Assembly (NCBI GenBank): GCA_002368665.1
Contig: DFEK01000013.1
Span: 62,001-126,000, forward strand
Direction of reading: 5' to 3'
Length of the DNA stretch: 64,000 nucleotides
DNA from: Lachnospiraceae bacterium UBA3804
Lineage (GTDB): Bacteria; Bacillota; Clostridia; Lachnospirales; Lachnospiraceae
Positions 33,559 to 42,162 of this stretch are shown here, in pieces (position 1 is the stretch's first letter; every line of letters starts with the position of its first letter). The notes beneath the pieces are model-generated. The model made no database searches. It was not told the origin of the DNA and was given only the letters and a program-made list of their open reading frames with translations. Both the position numbers and the translations under genes were made by a program.

Positions 33559-34941
33559 ATGGCAACCGTAAAGAATAAATCCAAAACCGTGTTTTTTTGC
33601 AATGAATGCGGATTCGAATCTCCGAAATGGGTAGGACAGTGTCCCGCCTGCAAAGCATGGAATACCATGGTGGAGGAACGCATTTCCAACCCCGCGGCCA
33701 AAAGTACGAAGGCCGCGCTGACCAAAGGTGATCTGGAGATTTCCAGATTGAAGGATATCTCGCTGGAGGAAGAAAACAAAACTTCCACGGGCATGAAAGA
33801 ACTGGACCGTGTGCTCGGAGGAGGCGTGGTTTCAGGCAGTTTGACTTTGGTCGGCGGAGATCCCGGAATCGGCAAATCGACGCTTCTTTTGCAACTTTGC
33901 CGTCTGATGGGAAATAAGGGCAAGAAGATTCTGTATATCTCCGGAGAGGAGTCTTTAAAGCAGATCAAATTAAGAGCCGAGCGGATCGGGGATTTCTCCG
34001 ATTCGGTTGAATTGATGTGTGAAACTTCGCTTACCGTCATTGAAGAGGTGATCAAGGAAAGAAAGCCCGAAGTTGTGATCATCGACTCCATTCAGACCAT
34101 GTTCCTTGAAGAGGTAACATCCGCACCGGGTTCGGTTTCGCAGGTTCGTGAGTCCACGGGCGTTTTGATGCGCATTGCAAAGGGCTTTAATGTGTCAGTT
34201 TTTATCGTCGGCCATGTAACGAAAGAAGGTACCGTGGCGGGTCCTCGCGTATTGGAACACATGGTGGATACGGTGCTTTATTTTGAAGGCGACAGACATG
34301 CTTCTTACCGGATATTACGCGGTGTTAAGAACCGTTTCGGTTCCACGAACGAAATCGGTGTATTTGAAATGCGTAAGGAAGGCCTGGTAGAGGTCGCAAA
34401 TCCGTCCGAACTTATGTTGGAGGGAAGACCGCTGGATGCAAGCGGATGCATTGTGACCTGTTCCATGGAGGGAACCAGACCGATCCTGGTTGAAATCCAG
34501 GCGCTGGTTTCCAGAACCAATTTCGGTATTCCGAGACGTCAGGCGCAGGGCACGGATTATAACCGACTGAATCTTTTAATGGCCGTTCTGGAAAAGAGAG
34601 TGGGAATATCCTTGGGGGATTGCGATGCGTATTTAAACATTGCGGGCGGCATCAAAGTGACCGAGCCTGCCATCGATCTGGGAATCGTTCTGGCGGTCGT
34701 TTCGTCATTTCGAAACAAGGCCATCGCAGCCGATACGATCGCTTTCGGGGAAGTCGGTTTGTCTGGAGAGGTCAGAAGTATCTCCCAGATGGAAGCAAGG
34801 GTGAAAGAAGCTGCCAAACTGGGCTTTAAAACCTGCATTGTTCCGGCTTCCGGAAAGGCAGCGTTAAAAGACATCAAAGACATCCGCATCCTGTATGTGC
34901 AGAATGTAACCGATGCGATTAGCGCGGCATTTGATGCATAA
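33559..34941 (+). CDS. radA: DNA repair protein RadA
   Basis: 460 residues from ATG 33559. A Cys4 zinc finger CNECGFESPKWVGQCPAC is at about 10-27, Walker A is GGDPGIGKST, the RadA-specific GVKNRFGSTNE follows, and a Lon-like C-terminal domain contains the GFGEVGLSGEVR-type AFGEVGLSGEVRS. RadA promotes branch migration in recombination. The earlier in-frame start at 33499 has no Shine-Dalgarno, whereas GGAAGAG precedes 33559. clpC-radA proximity is common in Firmicutes. Confidence 0.95.
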   Translation: MATVKNKSKTVFFCNECGFESPKWVGQCPACKAWNTMVEERISNPAAKSTKAALTKGDLEISRLKDISLEEENKTSTGMKELDRVLGGGVVSGSLTLVGGDPGIGKSTLLLQLCRLMGNKGKKILYISGEESLKQIKLRAERIGDFSDSVELMCETSLTVIEEVIKERKPEVVIIDSIQTMFLEEVTSAPGSVSQVRESTGVLMRIAKGFNVSVFIVGHVTKEGTVAGPRVLEHMVDTVLYFEGDRHASYRILRGVKNRFGSTNEIGVFEMRKEGLVEVANPSELMLEGRPLDASGCIVTCSMEGTRPILVEIQALVSRTNFGIPRRQAQGTDYNRLNLLMAVLEKRVGISLGDCDAYLNIAGGIKVTEPAIDLGIVLAVVSSFRNKAIAADTIAFGEVGLSGEVRSISQMEARVKEAAKLGFKTCIVPASGKAALKDIKDIRILYVQNVTDAISAAFDA

Positions 34942-34950
34942 AAATAGGTG

Positions 34951-34979
34951 TTGCGCAAATCCGGAGGGTATGTTATAAT
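34951..34979 (+). promoter_or_regulatory. Promoter of tRNA-Trp
   Basis: TTGCGC (34951-34956), 17-base spacer, TATAAT (34974-34979), 30 bases before the tRNA 5' end. Confidence 0.75.
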
Positions 34980-35008
34980 TTCACACGGTGCGAAAATCGT
35001 ACCGAAAT

Positions 35009-35079
35009 AGGGGATTGGTCAAATGGTATGATAGGGGTCTCCAAAACCTTTGGTGGGAGTTCGATTCTCTCATCCCCTG
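35009..35079 (+). tRNA. tRNA-Trp (CCA)
   Basis: Acceptor AGGGGAT pairs with ATCCCCT, discriminator G. The anticodon stem GGGGT/ACCTT encloses loop CTCCAAA, anticodon CCA. The T arm is GGGAG-TTCGATT-CTCTC. The 3' CCA is not encoded. A terminator follows immediately. Confidence 0.93.
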
Positions 35080-35080
35080 C

Positions 35081-35121
35081 AAACCCGAAAAGCTTATGAA
35101 TTCAGGCTTTTCGGGTTTTTT
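35081..35121 (+). terminator. Intrinsic terminator after tRNA-Trp
   Basis: CCCGAAAAGC (35084-35093) pairs with GCTTTTCGGG (35106-35115), followed by TTTTTTA. Confidence 0.9.
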
Positions 35122-35242
35122 ATATTTCAGTGAAAAAAGTGGCAAAATACCGCAAGTAGATATAAAATTATAAGTGATTGAGTATCACTTCGAATATGTC
35201 GGTTTATCGGTATTTCGTAACTTCGAAAAGGAGGAATATACA

Positions 35243-36079
35243 ATGTACGAAGAGAAGGTACAGCTTACCGACAGTCAGAAAGAGAAACTGGATCTGTTAA
35301 AACAGATCCTTCGGAATTTGGGAAGCCTTGCCGTCGGATTTTCCGGCGGCGTGGATTCCACGTTTTTACTGGCAGTAGCACATGATGTACTTGGTGAAAA
35401 TGTACTTGCCGTTACAAATGACAATGCCTTTGTTCCAAAACGTGAGGTTTGCGAAGCTAAGGCTTTTTGTATGGAAAGAAGAATCCGTCAGATATTCGTT
35501 ACGGTGAATCCGTTTGAAGATGAGGACATCAGAAAGAACAGTCCCGAACGTTGCTATTATTGCAAACGAAAGATTTTCGGCGAGCTGATAAAGACAGCAA
35601 AAGAGAACGGGATCGAATATGTTGCGGAAGGATCCAATCTGGATGATCTGGGCGATTACCGTCCCGGTCTGAAGGCAATTTCGGAGCTTTCCGTCAAAAG
35701 TCCTCTTCGCGATGCCGGACTGACGAAGGATGATATCAGGGCTCTTTCCAAGGCAATGAATCTTCCGACCTGGAGCAAACCGTCGTATGCATGCCTTGCG
35801 TCCAGACTGGTTTACGGAGAAGAGATCACCGAAGCAAAACTGGATAAGATCGAGAAAGCGGAAGAGTTCCTGATTTCGAAAGGATTCTTGGAAGAGCGTG
35901 TTCGCATGCACGGAAACCTGGCAAGAATCGAGGTTCCTGCGAAAGATATCGTAAAAATTGCTTCGGAAGAGACGAGGAATGAAATTTATGATACAATAAA
36001 GGCGCTTGGTTTTACCTATGTCACTTTGGATTTAAAAGGATACCGGACGGGAAGCATGAATGAAACAATCAAACACTGA
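35243..36079 (+). CDS. larE: ATP-dependent sacrificial sulfur transferase LarE family protein
   Basis: 278 residues from ATG 35243, with AAGGAGGA 8 bases upstream. The PP-loop is GFSGGVDSTFLL. RCYYCKRKIFGEL and the ACLASR segment, which holds the Cys corresponding to the sacrificial Cys176 of Lactobacillus LarE, are present. LarE donates its cysteine sulfur to make the nickel-pincer nucleotide of lactate racemase. No larA, larB or larC is in the window, so an alternative sulfur-transfer role is possible. Confidence 0.88.
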   Translation: MYEEKVQLTDSQKEKLDLLKQILRNLGSLAVGFSGGVDSTFLLAVAHDVLGENVLAVTNDNAFVPKREVCEAKAFCMERRIRQIFVTVNPFEDEDIRKNSPERCYYCKRKIFGELIKTAKENGIEYVAEGSNLDDLGDYRPGLKAISELSVKSPLRDAGLTKDDIRALSKAMNLPTWSKPSYACLASRLVYGEEITEAKLDKIEKAEEFLISKGFLEERVRMHGNLARIEVPAKDIVKIASEETRNEIYDTIKALGFTYVTLDLKGYRTGSMNETIKH

Positions 36080-36854
36080 GACGAAATCAACCAAAGTATT
36101 TCAAACCGTATTTCTGATGGTCAGACTTCTGGCCATCTATTTTCTTTTGTATTTCGGACTGATTTACGGCCTTTCCAACAGTAAAAAACTGGCCGGCAAA
36201 CTGCAAATCATTACGGTGATCGCAGCACTCTTTGCAGGCATTATAACGTTTCTCTGGTTACCGAAAGAGCAAAGAAAATTTACCATGAAGGGAAAAGTCG
36301 GTGCGGCAGCAGGCATTCTTCTTTTTGCAGCCGGTGCGGCGGTTTTACTGAATTATCTGTTTACCGTGATTCCCTGGAATGATTTTCTTCCTAAGAGCCT
36401 TTGGTACACGCCGTCGGATGGGATGTTTGATATGCCTTTTGTGCTTGCAATGCTCGGATACGGTGTGATCGTACCGTTTGCGGAGGAGGTTTGTTTCAGG
36501 GGCGTTTTGTTCTTCGGATTCCGGAAAATGATGAAGGTACCGATTTCGATTTTACTTTCGGCTCTGCTGTTTTCTTTGTATCACGGAAGTTTTGTACAGG
36601 GAATTTACGCCTTTATCATGGGAGTGCTGCTCGGAACGGTCGCTCACTTAACGGATTCGCTTTTGGGATCGGTTCTGTTTCATATGGCGGCGAATCTGAT
36701 CGTTACCGCTTATGCTTATGAACCGAAACTGGTTGATTTCTTAAAATCCGCGCCGGGACTTGTACTTTGTGCACTTGCAATAATTGCCGGCGGAATTTTG
36801 TTTGCTCTTTCGGTTTCAAAGTCGAAGAAAAAAGAAATTTCCGATCAGCCATAA
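36060..36854 (+). CDS. CPBP family intramembrane metalloprotease
   Basis: 264 residues with about seven to eight hydrophobic segments. The CPBP/Abi motif 1 is FAEEVCFRGVLFFGFR (EExxxR), motif 2 is SLLFSLYHGS-like LLFSLYHGSFVQG with the catalytic His, and a third His is in LFHMAANL. Family members process prenylated or hydrophobic peptides. It overlaps larE by 20 bases. Confidence 0.9.
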   Translation: MKQSNTETKSTKVFQTVFLMVRLLAIYFLLYFGLIYGLSNSKKLAGKLQIITVIAALFAGIITFLWLPKEQRKFTMKGKVGAAAGILLFAAGAAVLLNYLFTVIPWNDFLPKSLWYTPSDGMFDMPFVLAMLGYGVIVPFAEEVCFRGVLFFGFRKMMKVPISILLSALLFSLYHGSFVQGIYAFIMGVLLGTVAHLTDSLLGSVLFHMAANLIVTAYAYEPKLVDFLKSAPGLVLCALAIIAGGILFALSVSKSKKKEISDQP

Positions 36855-36911
36855 ATATACGCGCCTGATTTCGTATTACAACTGTAACAACCGAAAGGGA
36901 GGAGAGTAAAA

Positions 36912-37469
36912 ATGAAAAAGATGATGAAGAGTTTATCCGTGTTACTTGCAGCGATGGCATTGTTTTGCCTGACAGGCTGCGTGAAAGCCAATTTAAATGT
37001 CAATGTAAATGTAAAACCCGGTATTCAGGAAGTAAAGAAAAACAGTGGAGTCATGTTTACGGCAGAATACAGATTCGGTGGTATTGCCGATGAGGACGAG
37101 TATGAGTATATTGAGTCTACGGAATATACGGTAAATTATGACGGAACCATGACGATCGTAAGAAACTACAGTATAAACGGAACCTACACCGCAACAACGA
37201 CCCTTAGCGATGACGATCTCGTAAATCTGTATGATATGGCGAATCGTTCCAAGGACAATAACAATTTTGAAGATTACATGATTGACGGAACGGATGGCGG
37301 TATCTGGACATTTAATTATTATGAAGGCGGAAGTACGTCACCGATTCAGTTATTCCACGGAGGATTTGCGGGTGGAAATGAAGTTTTGGACGGATTTAAA
37401 GAGATTCTTTATGCATACGAAAGCGGAGCCACATTTGCAAACGAAAACGGGGAAAGTATACCGTTCTAA
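36912..37469 (+). CDS. Lipoprotein of unknown function
   Basis: 185 residues. The signal peptide LSVLLAAMALFCLTGC has a good lipobox (LTGC, Cys22). The mature part is beta-rich: YIESTEYTVNYDGTMTIVRNYSINGTYTATTTLSDDDL, then WTFNYYEGGST and LFHGGF. GGGAGGAGAG precedes the ATG. I do not recognise a family. Confidence 0.75.
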   Translation: MKKMMKSLSVLLAAMALFCLTGCVKANLNVNVNVKPGIQEVKKNSGVMFTAEYRFGGIADEDEYEYIESTEYTVNYDGTMTIVRNYSINGTYTATTTLSDDDLVNLYDMANRSKDNNNFEDYMIDGTDGGIWTFNYYEGGSTSPIQLFHGGFAGGNEVLDGFKEILYAYESGATFANENGESIPF

Positions 37470-37548
37470 TGATCTTTGCTAATATATTGTTATTTTTGTC
37501 CAATATATTTATAGATTTTAATGTAAATTGCAAATATAATAATATCAG

Positions 37549-37569
37549 AATTAGTAATGAATACTAATT
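37549..37569. other. Palindrome in an AT-rich gap
   Basis: AATTAGTA (37549-37556) and TACTAATT (37562-37569), an 8-bp perfect inverted repeat with a 5-base centre. The gap 37470-37708 otherwise holds AT-rich sequence, a terminator and the histidine-kinase promoter. Confidence 0.4.
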
Positions 37570-37603
37570 ACGATTCCGAAAGAATTCCCCTTTTACACAA
37601 ACA

Positions 37604-37635
37604 AAAAGCCCGGGACGATGCCCCGGGTTTTTTGT
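37604..37635 (+). terminator. Intrinsic terminator
   Basis: CCCGGG (37609-37614) pairs with CCCGGG (37622-37627), flanked by AAAA/TTTT that extend the stem, ending in a T run. Confidence 0.8.
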
Positions 37636-37639
37636 TGTC

Positions 37640-37668
37640 TTGTCTGTCCTTTCAATTCGGAATATAAT
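37640..37668 (+). promoter_or_regulatory. Promoter of the hybrid histidine kinase gene
   Basis: TTGTCT (37640-37645), 17-base spacer, TATAAT (37663-37668). The same TTGTCT -35 drives the GGDEF/EAL gene at 53391. Confidence 0.65.
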
Positions 37669-37708
37669 GGGGTTGAAGTGGATTATTCTTTGTAAAACAG
37701 GAGGCATA

Positions 37709-40525
37709 ATGTTTCTGTTTATTCTGGGAACCCATATTTTTCTGACGGTTATTTCTTTTGCCTACATGGGCGTTATTTTGTTGGAGAAGGCAAATGAAGT
37801 AACCAAATATCTGTTGGTCTGCACCGTAAGCAATCTGTTTGTCATTCTGGGTTATACGCTGGAATTGATGGGGACCGATACAAGTTACTCCCTGACCAGT
37901 CTGAAATTACAGATCCTCGGTCTGGTTTTCTTAGTCTCATTTCTGGTGTTCTTTATCTGCAAATGCTGTGATTTCGAGATCCCTCAGTGGATAAGGCAGG
38001 TGATCCTGTTTTTGGATGTCATCATTCTGGGATTTGCCATGACGATGGATTTCAGTACGCTGTATTTAAAGAGTACTGTTTTCGTAAGTACCGGCTTTTA
38101 TCCTCACATTGTTTCCTCGCCGGGAATTGTCAGCAATATTTCACTGGTTTATACGATTCTGCAGATTGCCTTTTTTACATTCGTTTCCGTTTATACATTT
38201 GTGAAAGGAATCCGCGGAGTGTCCACACCGTTTCTGTTCCTTCCGTTTGCGTTTCTGCCAACGGCGATAGCATATATTCTGTTTATAACGCTTACACCGG
38301 AAATGATGGGATTCAATCCCGTGCCCGCATCGATTACCATCGGAATGAGCTTTTTGATCTTTATGGTATACAAATTTCGACTCCTCGATACCACGCAGAT
38401 CGCAAAAGATAATATTGTAGAGTCCGTAAATGAGATCTATTTTGTCGTGGATGTGGGCAAGAAGCTTCTGTTTGCCAACAAACTGGCATATGAAAAGATC
38501 CCGGGCCTTAGGGACTCCAAGAAAAGGGAAGAAATCATTCAGGAAGTTTACCGCAATAACCGTAAAACGATGGAACTTAAAGGCAGACAGTATCAGGTTT
38601 CCGTATCTCCGTTCTACGATAAGAATACGCTGAAAGGATACAGCCTCTGGCTCTTTGACAAAACCGATGAATTCGAGAATATGAAACGACTGATCGAACT
38701 GAAGAATAAGGCAGAGGAAGCAAACGAGGCAAAGTCGATTTTCCTTGCCAATATGTCACATGAAATCCGTACCCCGATGAATTCCATCATGGGCAGTACG
38801 GAGATGATCCTTCGAAACGATACGAATCAGGAAGTAAAGAATCTGGCAAACGATATCCGTAAATCCGGCAAACTGCTCTTGGCCATAATAAGCGGTATTC
38901 TGGATTTCTCCAAAATCGAGTCCGGACAGGTGGAGAGCGTGGAGATTAATTACAATCCGGGTATCTATCTGAAGGATGTGGTCAAACAGTTTCTGCCCAG
39001 AATGCAGGAAAAGGGCCTTTCGTTTCCGATCCATGTAAGCTCTTCACTTCCGAGAGGCCTTCGCGGAGACGCTGTTCAGGTGCGTCAGATTCTGAATAAT
39101 CTTTTGGACAATGCCTGCAAATATACGAAATCCGGATTTGTTTCCTTAACGGTGGACTGGGAGCAGTTGGATTCGGAAACCGGTAAATTTTATCTGGCGG
39201 TGGAGGATTCCGGCTGCGGAATCAAGGAATCCGCCATTCCGGAACTTTTTGACTCGTTCAGACGTGCGGATATCCGTAAACATATCGATATTCAGGGAAC
39301 GGGACTGGGACTTTCCATCGTAAAGAAACTGGTCGAGAGCCTGGACGGAGAGATTACGGTCGAGAGTACTTACGGAAGCGGCTCGAAGTTTTCCGTTTAT
39401 ATCTTTCAGAAGATCATCGATGCCACGCCGATCGGCGATTTTTCCAGTCTGCAGGTACGCAGTACCGGTAAAACAGAAGAAGGAGAAAACTTCATTGCTC
39501 CGGATGCCAAAGTGCTTTGTGTCGATGACAATGCGACCAACCGTAAGGTGATCAAGGAACTGATGTCCATTTACCGCATGCAGGTGGATACGGCCAGCAG
39601 CGGAGAGGAATGCTTACGTCTTCTGGAGCAGGGAAAACGTTATCATATCATTTTCATGGATCAGATGATGCCCGGAATGGACGGAATCGAAACGGCGGAA
39701 GCAATCCGTACGATGAGCGGAGAAGTGCGCTGTATTCCGATCATTGCGCTTACGGCAAATGCTTTATCCGGTGCGAAGGAAATGTTTCTGGAGAAAGGCT
39801 TCCAGGACTATCTGGCCAAACCGATCGAGCTGGATGAACTGAAAGATATCTTATTGGAATTTCTTCCGGAGAAAACCATCTGCTATGTGGAGAATAAAAA
39901 TATTCCCGGAGAATACGGCAAAGCCATTGTTCTGCCCGGAGTCGATACCAAAGCCGGACTGGCGCGATTCGGCGGAGAGAGAAGCCGCTATCTGCAGGCA
40001 TTGAAATTTTTCTATGAAGACGGCGAGAAACAGATGGACCGGATCCGCGGATTTCTGGAGCAGAAGGATCTAAAAAGCTATGGCCTTGAGGTCCATGCCC
40101 TAAAAGGGCTTGCCCTCGGAATCGGTGCTTACCGTTTGGCGGAAATGGCAAGAGGGCAGGAAGAAGCGGCCAAGAACAATACGGTTTTTGATACTCCGCT
40201 GAAACCGCAGGAATTACTTTCCGAATATGAACTTCTGATCGCAAATATCCGTTTTGTTCTGAAAGAAAACGGTGTTTCGCCGGAAGAAGTGACGATCAGG
40301 GCTACGAAGGATGCGCTCTCCGAAGAAGAGTTTGCCAAAGAAGTATCCATTATCAAAGATGCCCTGGAGATGCTCGATGAGAATACGGCGGAGAAAGAGA
40401 TCAGGAATCTTCTTACCACGAAAATGAGCGAAGATAAAAGAAATCTGCTCTTGAAAGCCAAAGAGCAGATTCAGAATTTCGATTATGAAGAAGCATTGGA
40501 ACAAATGGAAATGCTTTGTGTTTAA
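37709..40525 (+). CDS. Hybrid sensor histidine kinase with receiver and HPt domains
   Basis: 938 residues from ATG 37709 (AGGAGG 5-6 bases upstream). About seven membrane helices fill residues 1-225, resembling HisKA_7TM. A PAS-like segment follows. HisKA has ANMSHEIRTPMNSIMGS with His at about 350, and the HATPase has NNLLDNACKY and GTGLGLSIVKKL. The receiver has VLCVDDNATNRKV and FMDQMMPGMDG with Asp at about 650. An HPt-like domain carries His in EVHALKGLALGIGA at about 796. A helical tail ends the protein. This is a full internal phosphorelay, but no response regulator gene is adjacent. Confidence 0.93.
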   Translation: MFLFILGTHIFLTVISFAYMGVILLEKANEVTKYLLVCTVSNLFVILGYTLELMGTDTSYSLTSLKLQILGLVFLVSFLVFFICKCCDFEIPQWIRQVILFLDVIILGFAMTMDFSTLYLKSTVFVSTGFYPHIVSSPGIVSNISLVYTILQIAFFTFVSVYTFVKGIRGVSTPFLFLPFAFLPTAIAYILFITLTPEMMGFNPVPASITIGMSFLIFMVYKFRLLDTTQIAKDNIVESVNEIYFVVDVGKKLLFANKLAYEKIPGLRDSKKREEIIQEVYRNNRKTMELKGRQYQVSVSPFYDKNTLKGYSLWLFDKTDEFENMKRLIELKNKAEEANEAKSIFLANMSHEIRTPMNSIMGSTEMILRNDTNQEVKNLANDIRKSGKLLLAIISGILDFSKIESGQVESVEINYNPGIYLKDVVKQFLPRMQEKGLSFPIHVSSSLPRGLRGDAVQVRQILNNLLDNACKYTKSGFVSLTVDWEQLDSETGKFYLAVEDSGCGIKESAIPELFDSFRRADIRKHIDIQGTGLGLSIVKKLVESLDGEITVESTYGSGSKFSVYIFQKIIDATPIGDFSSLQVRSTGKTEEGENFIAPDAKVLCVDDNATNRKVIKELMSIYRMQVDTASSGEECLRLLEQGKRYHIIFMDQMMPGMDGIETAEAIRTMSGEVRCIPIIALTANALSGAKEMFLEKGFQDYLAKPIELDELKDILLEFLPEKTICYVENKNIPGEYGKAIVLPGVDTKAGLARFGGERSRYLQALKFFYEDGEKQMDRIRGFLEQKDLKSYGLEVHALKGLALGIGAYRLAEMARGQEEAAKNNTVFDTPLKPQELLSEYELLIANIRFVLKENGVSPEEVTIRATKDALSEEEFAKEVSIIKDALEMLDENTAEKEIRNLLTTKMSEDKRNLLLKAKEQIQNFDYEEALEQMEMLCV

Positions 40526-40531
40526 GGATAA

Positions 40532-41566
40532 TCAGTGTTTTTTACCGGCTGCTTTGCGAGTTTGCTCCGAAGCAGCTTTTTTCTTGCTTTCCTGTTTCTT
40601 GCGGTTTTCCTTCTCGATGGAAGAAGTATCGGTTAAGGTTACCACACGGCCGAGGGAAGTGACTTTGACGGTCTTGAACTCGGAAAGCATTTTGCCGAAA
40701 CGGTTGTAGCCGTAGTTCTGGACATTGAAAGAAGGATAGATTTTATTCAATTCCTGGCTTAAGGTTCCCGTATACATGGTGTGATTCTCCGCCTGATACA
40801 GAATGTGGATGACTTCGTTTTCGATGGCTTTTAAGGAAAGGGATGTTTCCTGTAAAATAGCGGAAACGGAGTTATCGCGGCTGATCAGTTTAATGGAGGA
40901 GAACTGCTCCAAAAACTTGGAAAACTTATTATAGCCGTAGTTACGGGTATCGAATGCGGGATCGGATTTGGTAATGCGGCTTCCGAGTTCGCCGATATCC
41001 ATCTGCTTGCCGTCGATGCCGTTATCGATAATAATCTTGGCAATCATGGTTTCCAGGGCGGGAAGAGGAGTGATGGCATCTTCTTCCTTACCGGAGGATA
41101 CATCCGCATTCTCCACGTCGGCGGATGTGGATTCATCCCAGAGAAGATCGAGGAAGAAGAAACGTTCACAGGATACACGGAACGGTTCCGGTGTTTTGCT
41201 TTCTCCCATACCGATGACCATCATACCGGCTTCGCGAAGACGCATGGCAAGACGGGTAAAATCGCTGTCCGAGGTGGCCAGGCAGAAGCCGTCCACTTTG
41301 CCGGAATACAGAATATCCATTGCATCGATGATCATTGCGGAATCCGTGGAATTCTTTCCGGTGGTGTAGTTATACTGCTGAACGGGATTGATGGAATGGG
41401 AAAGCATGGCATCTTTCCAGCTTTTGTTGTTGGATCTGGTTAAATCCCCGTACAGACGTTTATAGGTGATTGTGCCGTATTTTCCGAGCTCATCGATGAT
41501 GGTCTTGATGTACTTCGAGGAAATATTGTCGGCGTCAATCAAAAGGGCAAATTTTTTTTCTTCCAT
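40532..41566 (-). CDS. NYN domain RNase-like protein with two OST-HTH (LOTUS) domains
   Basis: 344 residues. The NYN (PIN-like) domain has acidic residues in LLIDADNISSKYI, NSTDSAMIIDAMDIL and LATSDSDFTRLAMRLRE, the LabA/limkain pattern. Two OST-HTH repeats follow, each ending in NYGYN(K/R)F: IAKIIIDNGIDGKQM...TRNYGYNKFSKFLEQF and VIHILYQAENHTMY...VQNYGYNRFGKMLSEF. The C-terminus is Lys/Arg-rich. OST-HTH domains bind RNA (G-quadruplex in some), so RNA processing is likely. The start at 41566 has AAGGAG 11 bases upstream. Confidence 0.9.
   Translation of the reverse strand: MEEKKFALLIDADNISSKYIKTIIDELGKYGTITYKRLYGDLTRSNNKSWKDAMLSHSINPVQQYNYTTGKNSTDSAMIIDAMDILYSGKVDGFCLATSDSDFTRLAMRLREAGMMVIGMGESKTPEPFRVSCERFFFLDLLWDESTSADVENADVSSGKEEDAITPLPALETMIAKIIIDNGIDGKQMDIGELGSRITKSDPAFDTRNYGYNKFSKFLEQFSSIKLISRDNSVSAILQETSLSLKAIENEVIHILYQAENHTMYTGTLSQELNKIYPSFNVQNYGYNRFGKMLSEFKTVKVTSLGRVVTLTDTSSIEKENRKKQESKKKAASEQTRKAAGKKH
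40548..40582 (+). terminator. Terminator embedded in the end of a convergent gene
   Basis: GCTGCTT (40548-40554) pairs with AAGCAGC (40570-40576), followed by TTTTTT. It would stop transcription from the histidine kinase gene, yet lies within the last codons of the minus-strand NYN gene. Confidence 0.55.
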
Positions 41567-41607
41567 GTATGTTTTACTCCTTTTATTTCGATGTATACGA
41601 CCCATTT

Positions 41608-41636
41608 AGTTTAACACAAAACCGTTAAACTGGCAA
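41608..41636 (-). promoter_or_regulatory. Promoter of the NYN/OST-HTH gene
   Basis: On the minus strand: TTGCCA (41636-41631), 17-base spacer, TAAACT (41613-41608). Confidence 0.5.
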
Positions 41637-41660
41637 TTTACCCGGAACAGCCGTCTTTTC

Positions 41661-41689
41661 TTGAAAAGCAAAGGGAAATGGGTTACAAT
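41661..41689 (+). promoter_or_regulatory. Promoter of the PNPOx-purL unit
   Basis: TTGAAA (41661-41666), 17-base spacer, TACAAT (41684-41689), about 48 bases before the next ATG. Confidence 0.6.
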
Positions 41690-41736
41690 GGTAGGGGTTC
41701 TTTTGGAATAATAATCATTATTGCGGAGGATAAAAA

Positions 41737-42129
41737 ATGCAGAGTGTTTATCAGTTTTTAAAAGAAGTAGGAACCTATTATTTGGCTACGGTGGAAGGGG
41801 ATCAGCCCCGTGTTCGCCCGTTCGGAACCATCCATGAATTCGAAGGAAAACTCTATATCCAGACCGGTAAGGCCAAATCCGTATCCGCGCAGATTCATGC
41901 GAATCCCAAGGTGGAAATCTGTGCTTTCCAAAACGGAGAATGGTTAAGAGTCAGTGCCACACTGGTGGAAGATGACAGAAGAGAAGCCCGCGTATCCATG
42001 CTGGAGGCATATCCCGAACTGAAGGCAATGTATTCACCGGATGACGGGAATACGGAAGTTTTCTTCTTAAAAGATGCCAAAGCCACATTCAGCTCTTTTA
42101 CGGCGGCACCGAAAACTGTAGAATTCTAA
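41737..42129 (+). CDS. Pyridoxamine 5'-phosphate oxidase-like flavoprotein
   Basis: 130 residues with a split-barrel flavin fold pattern: YYLATVEGDQPRVRPFGTI, LYIQTGKAKSVSAQIHANPKVEICAFQNGEWLRVSA and the FFLKDAKATF end. These small clostridial proteins bind FMN or F420-like cofactors; the substrate is unknown. GGAGGA precedes ATG 41737. It is 33 bases before purL. Confidence 0.85.
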   Translation: MQSVYQFLKEVGTYYLATVEGDQPRVRPFGTIHEFEGKLYIQTGKAKSVSAQIHANPKVEICAFQNGEWLRVSATLVEDDRREARVSMLEAYPELKAMYSPDDGNTEVFFLKDAKATFSSFTAAPKTVEF

Positions 42130-42162
42130 TAAAACAAGATAAATGACGGAGGAAATTGCACG

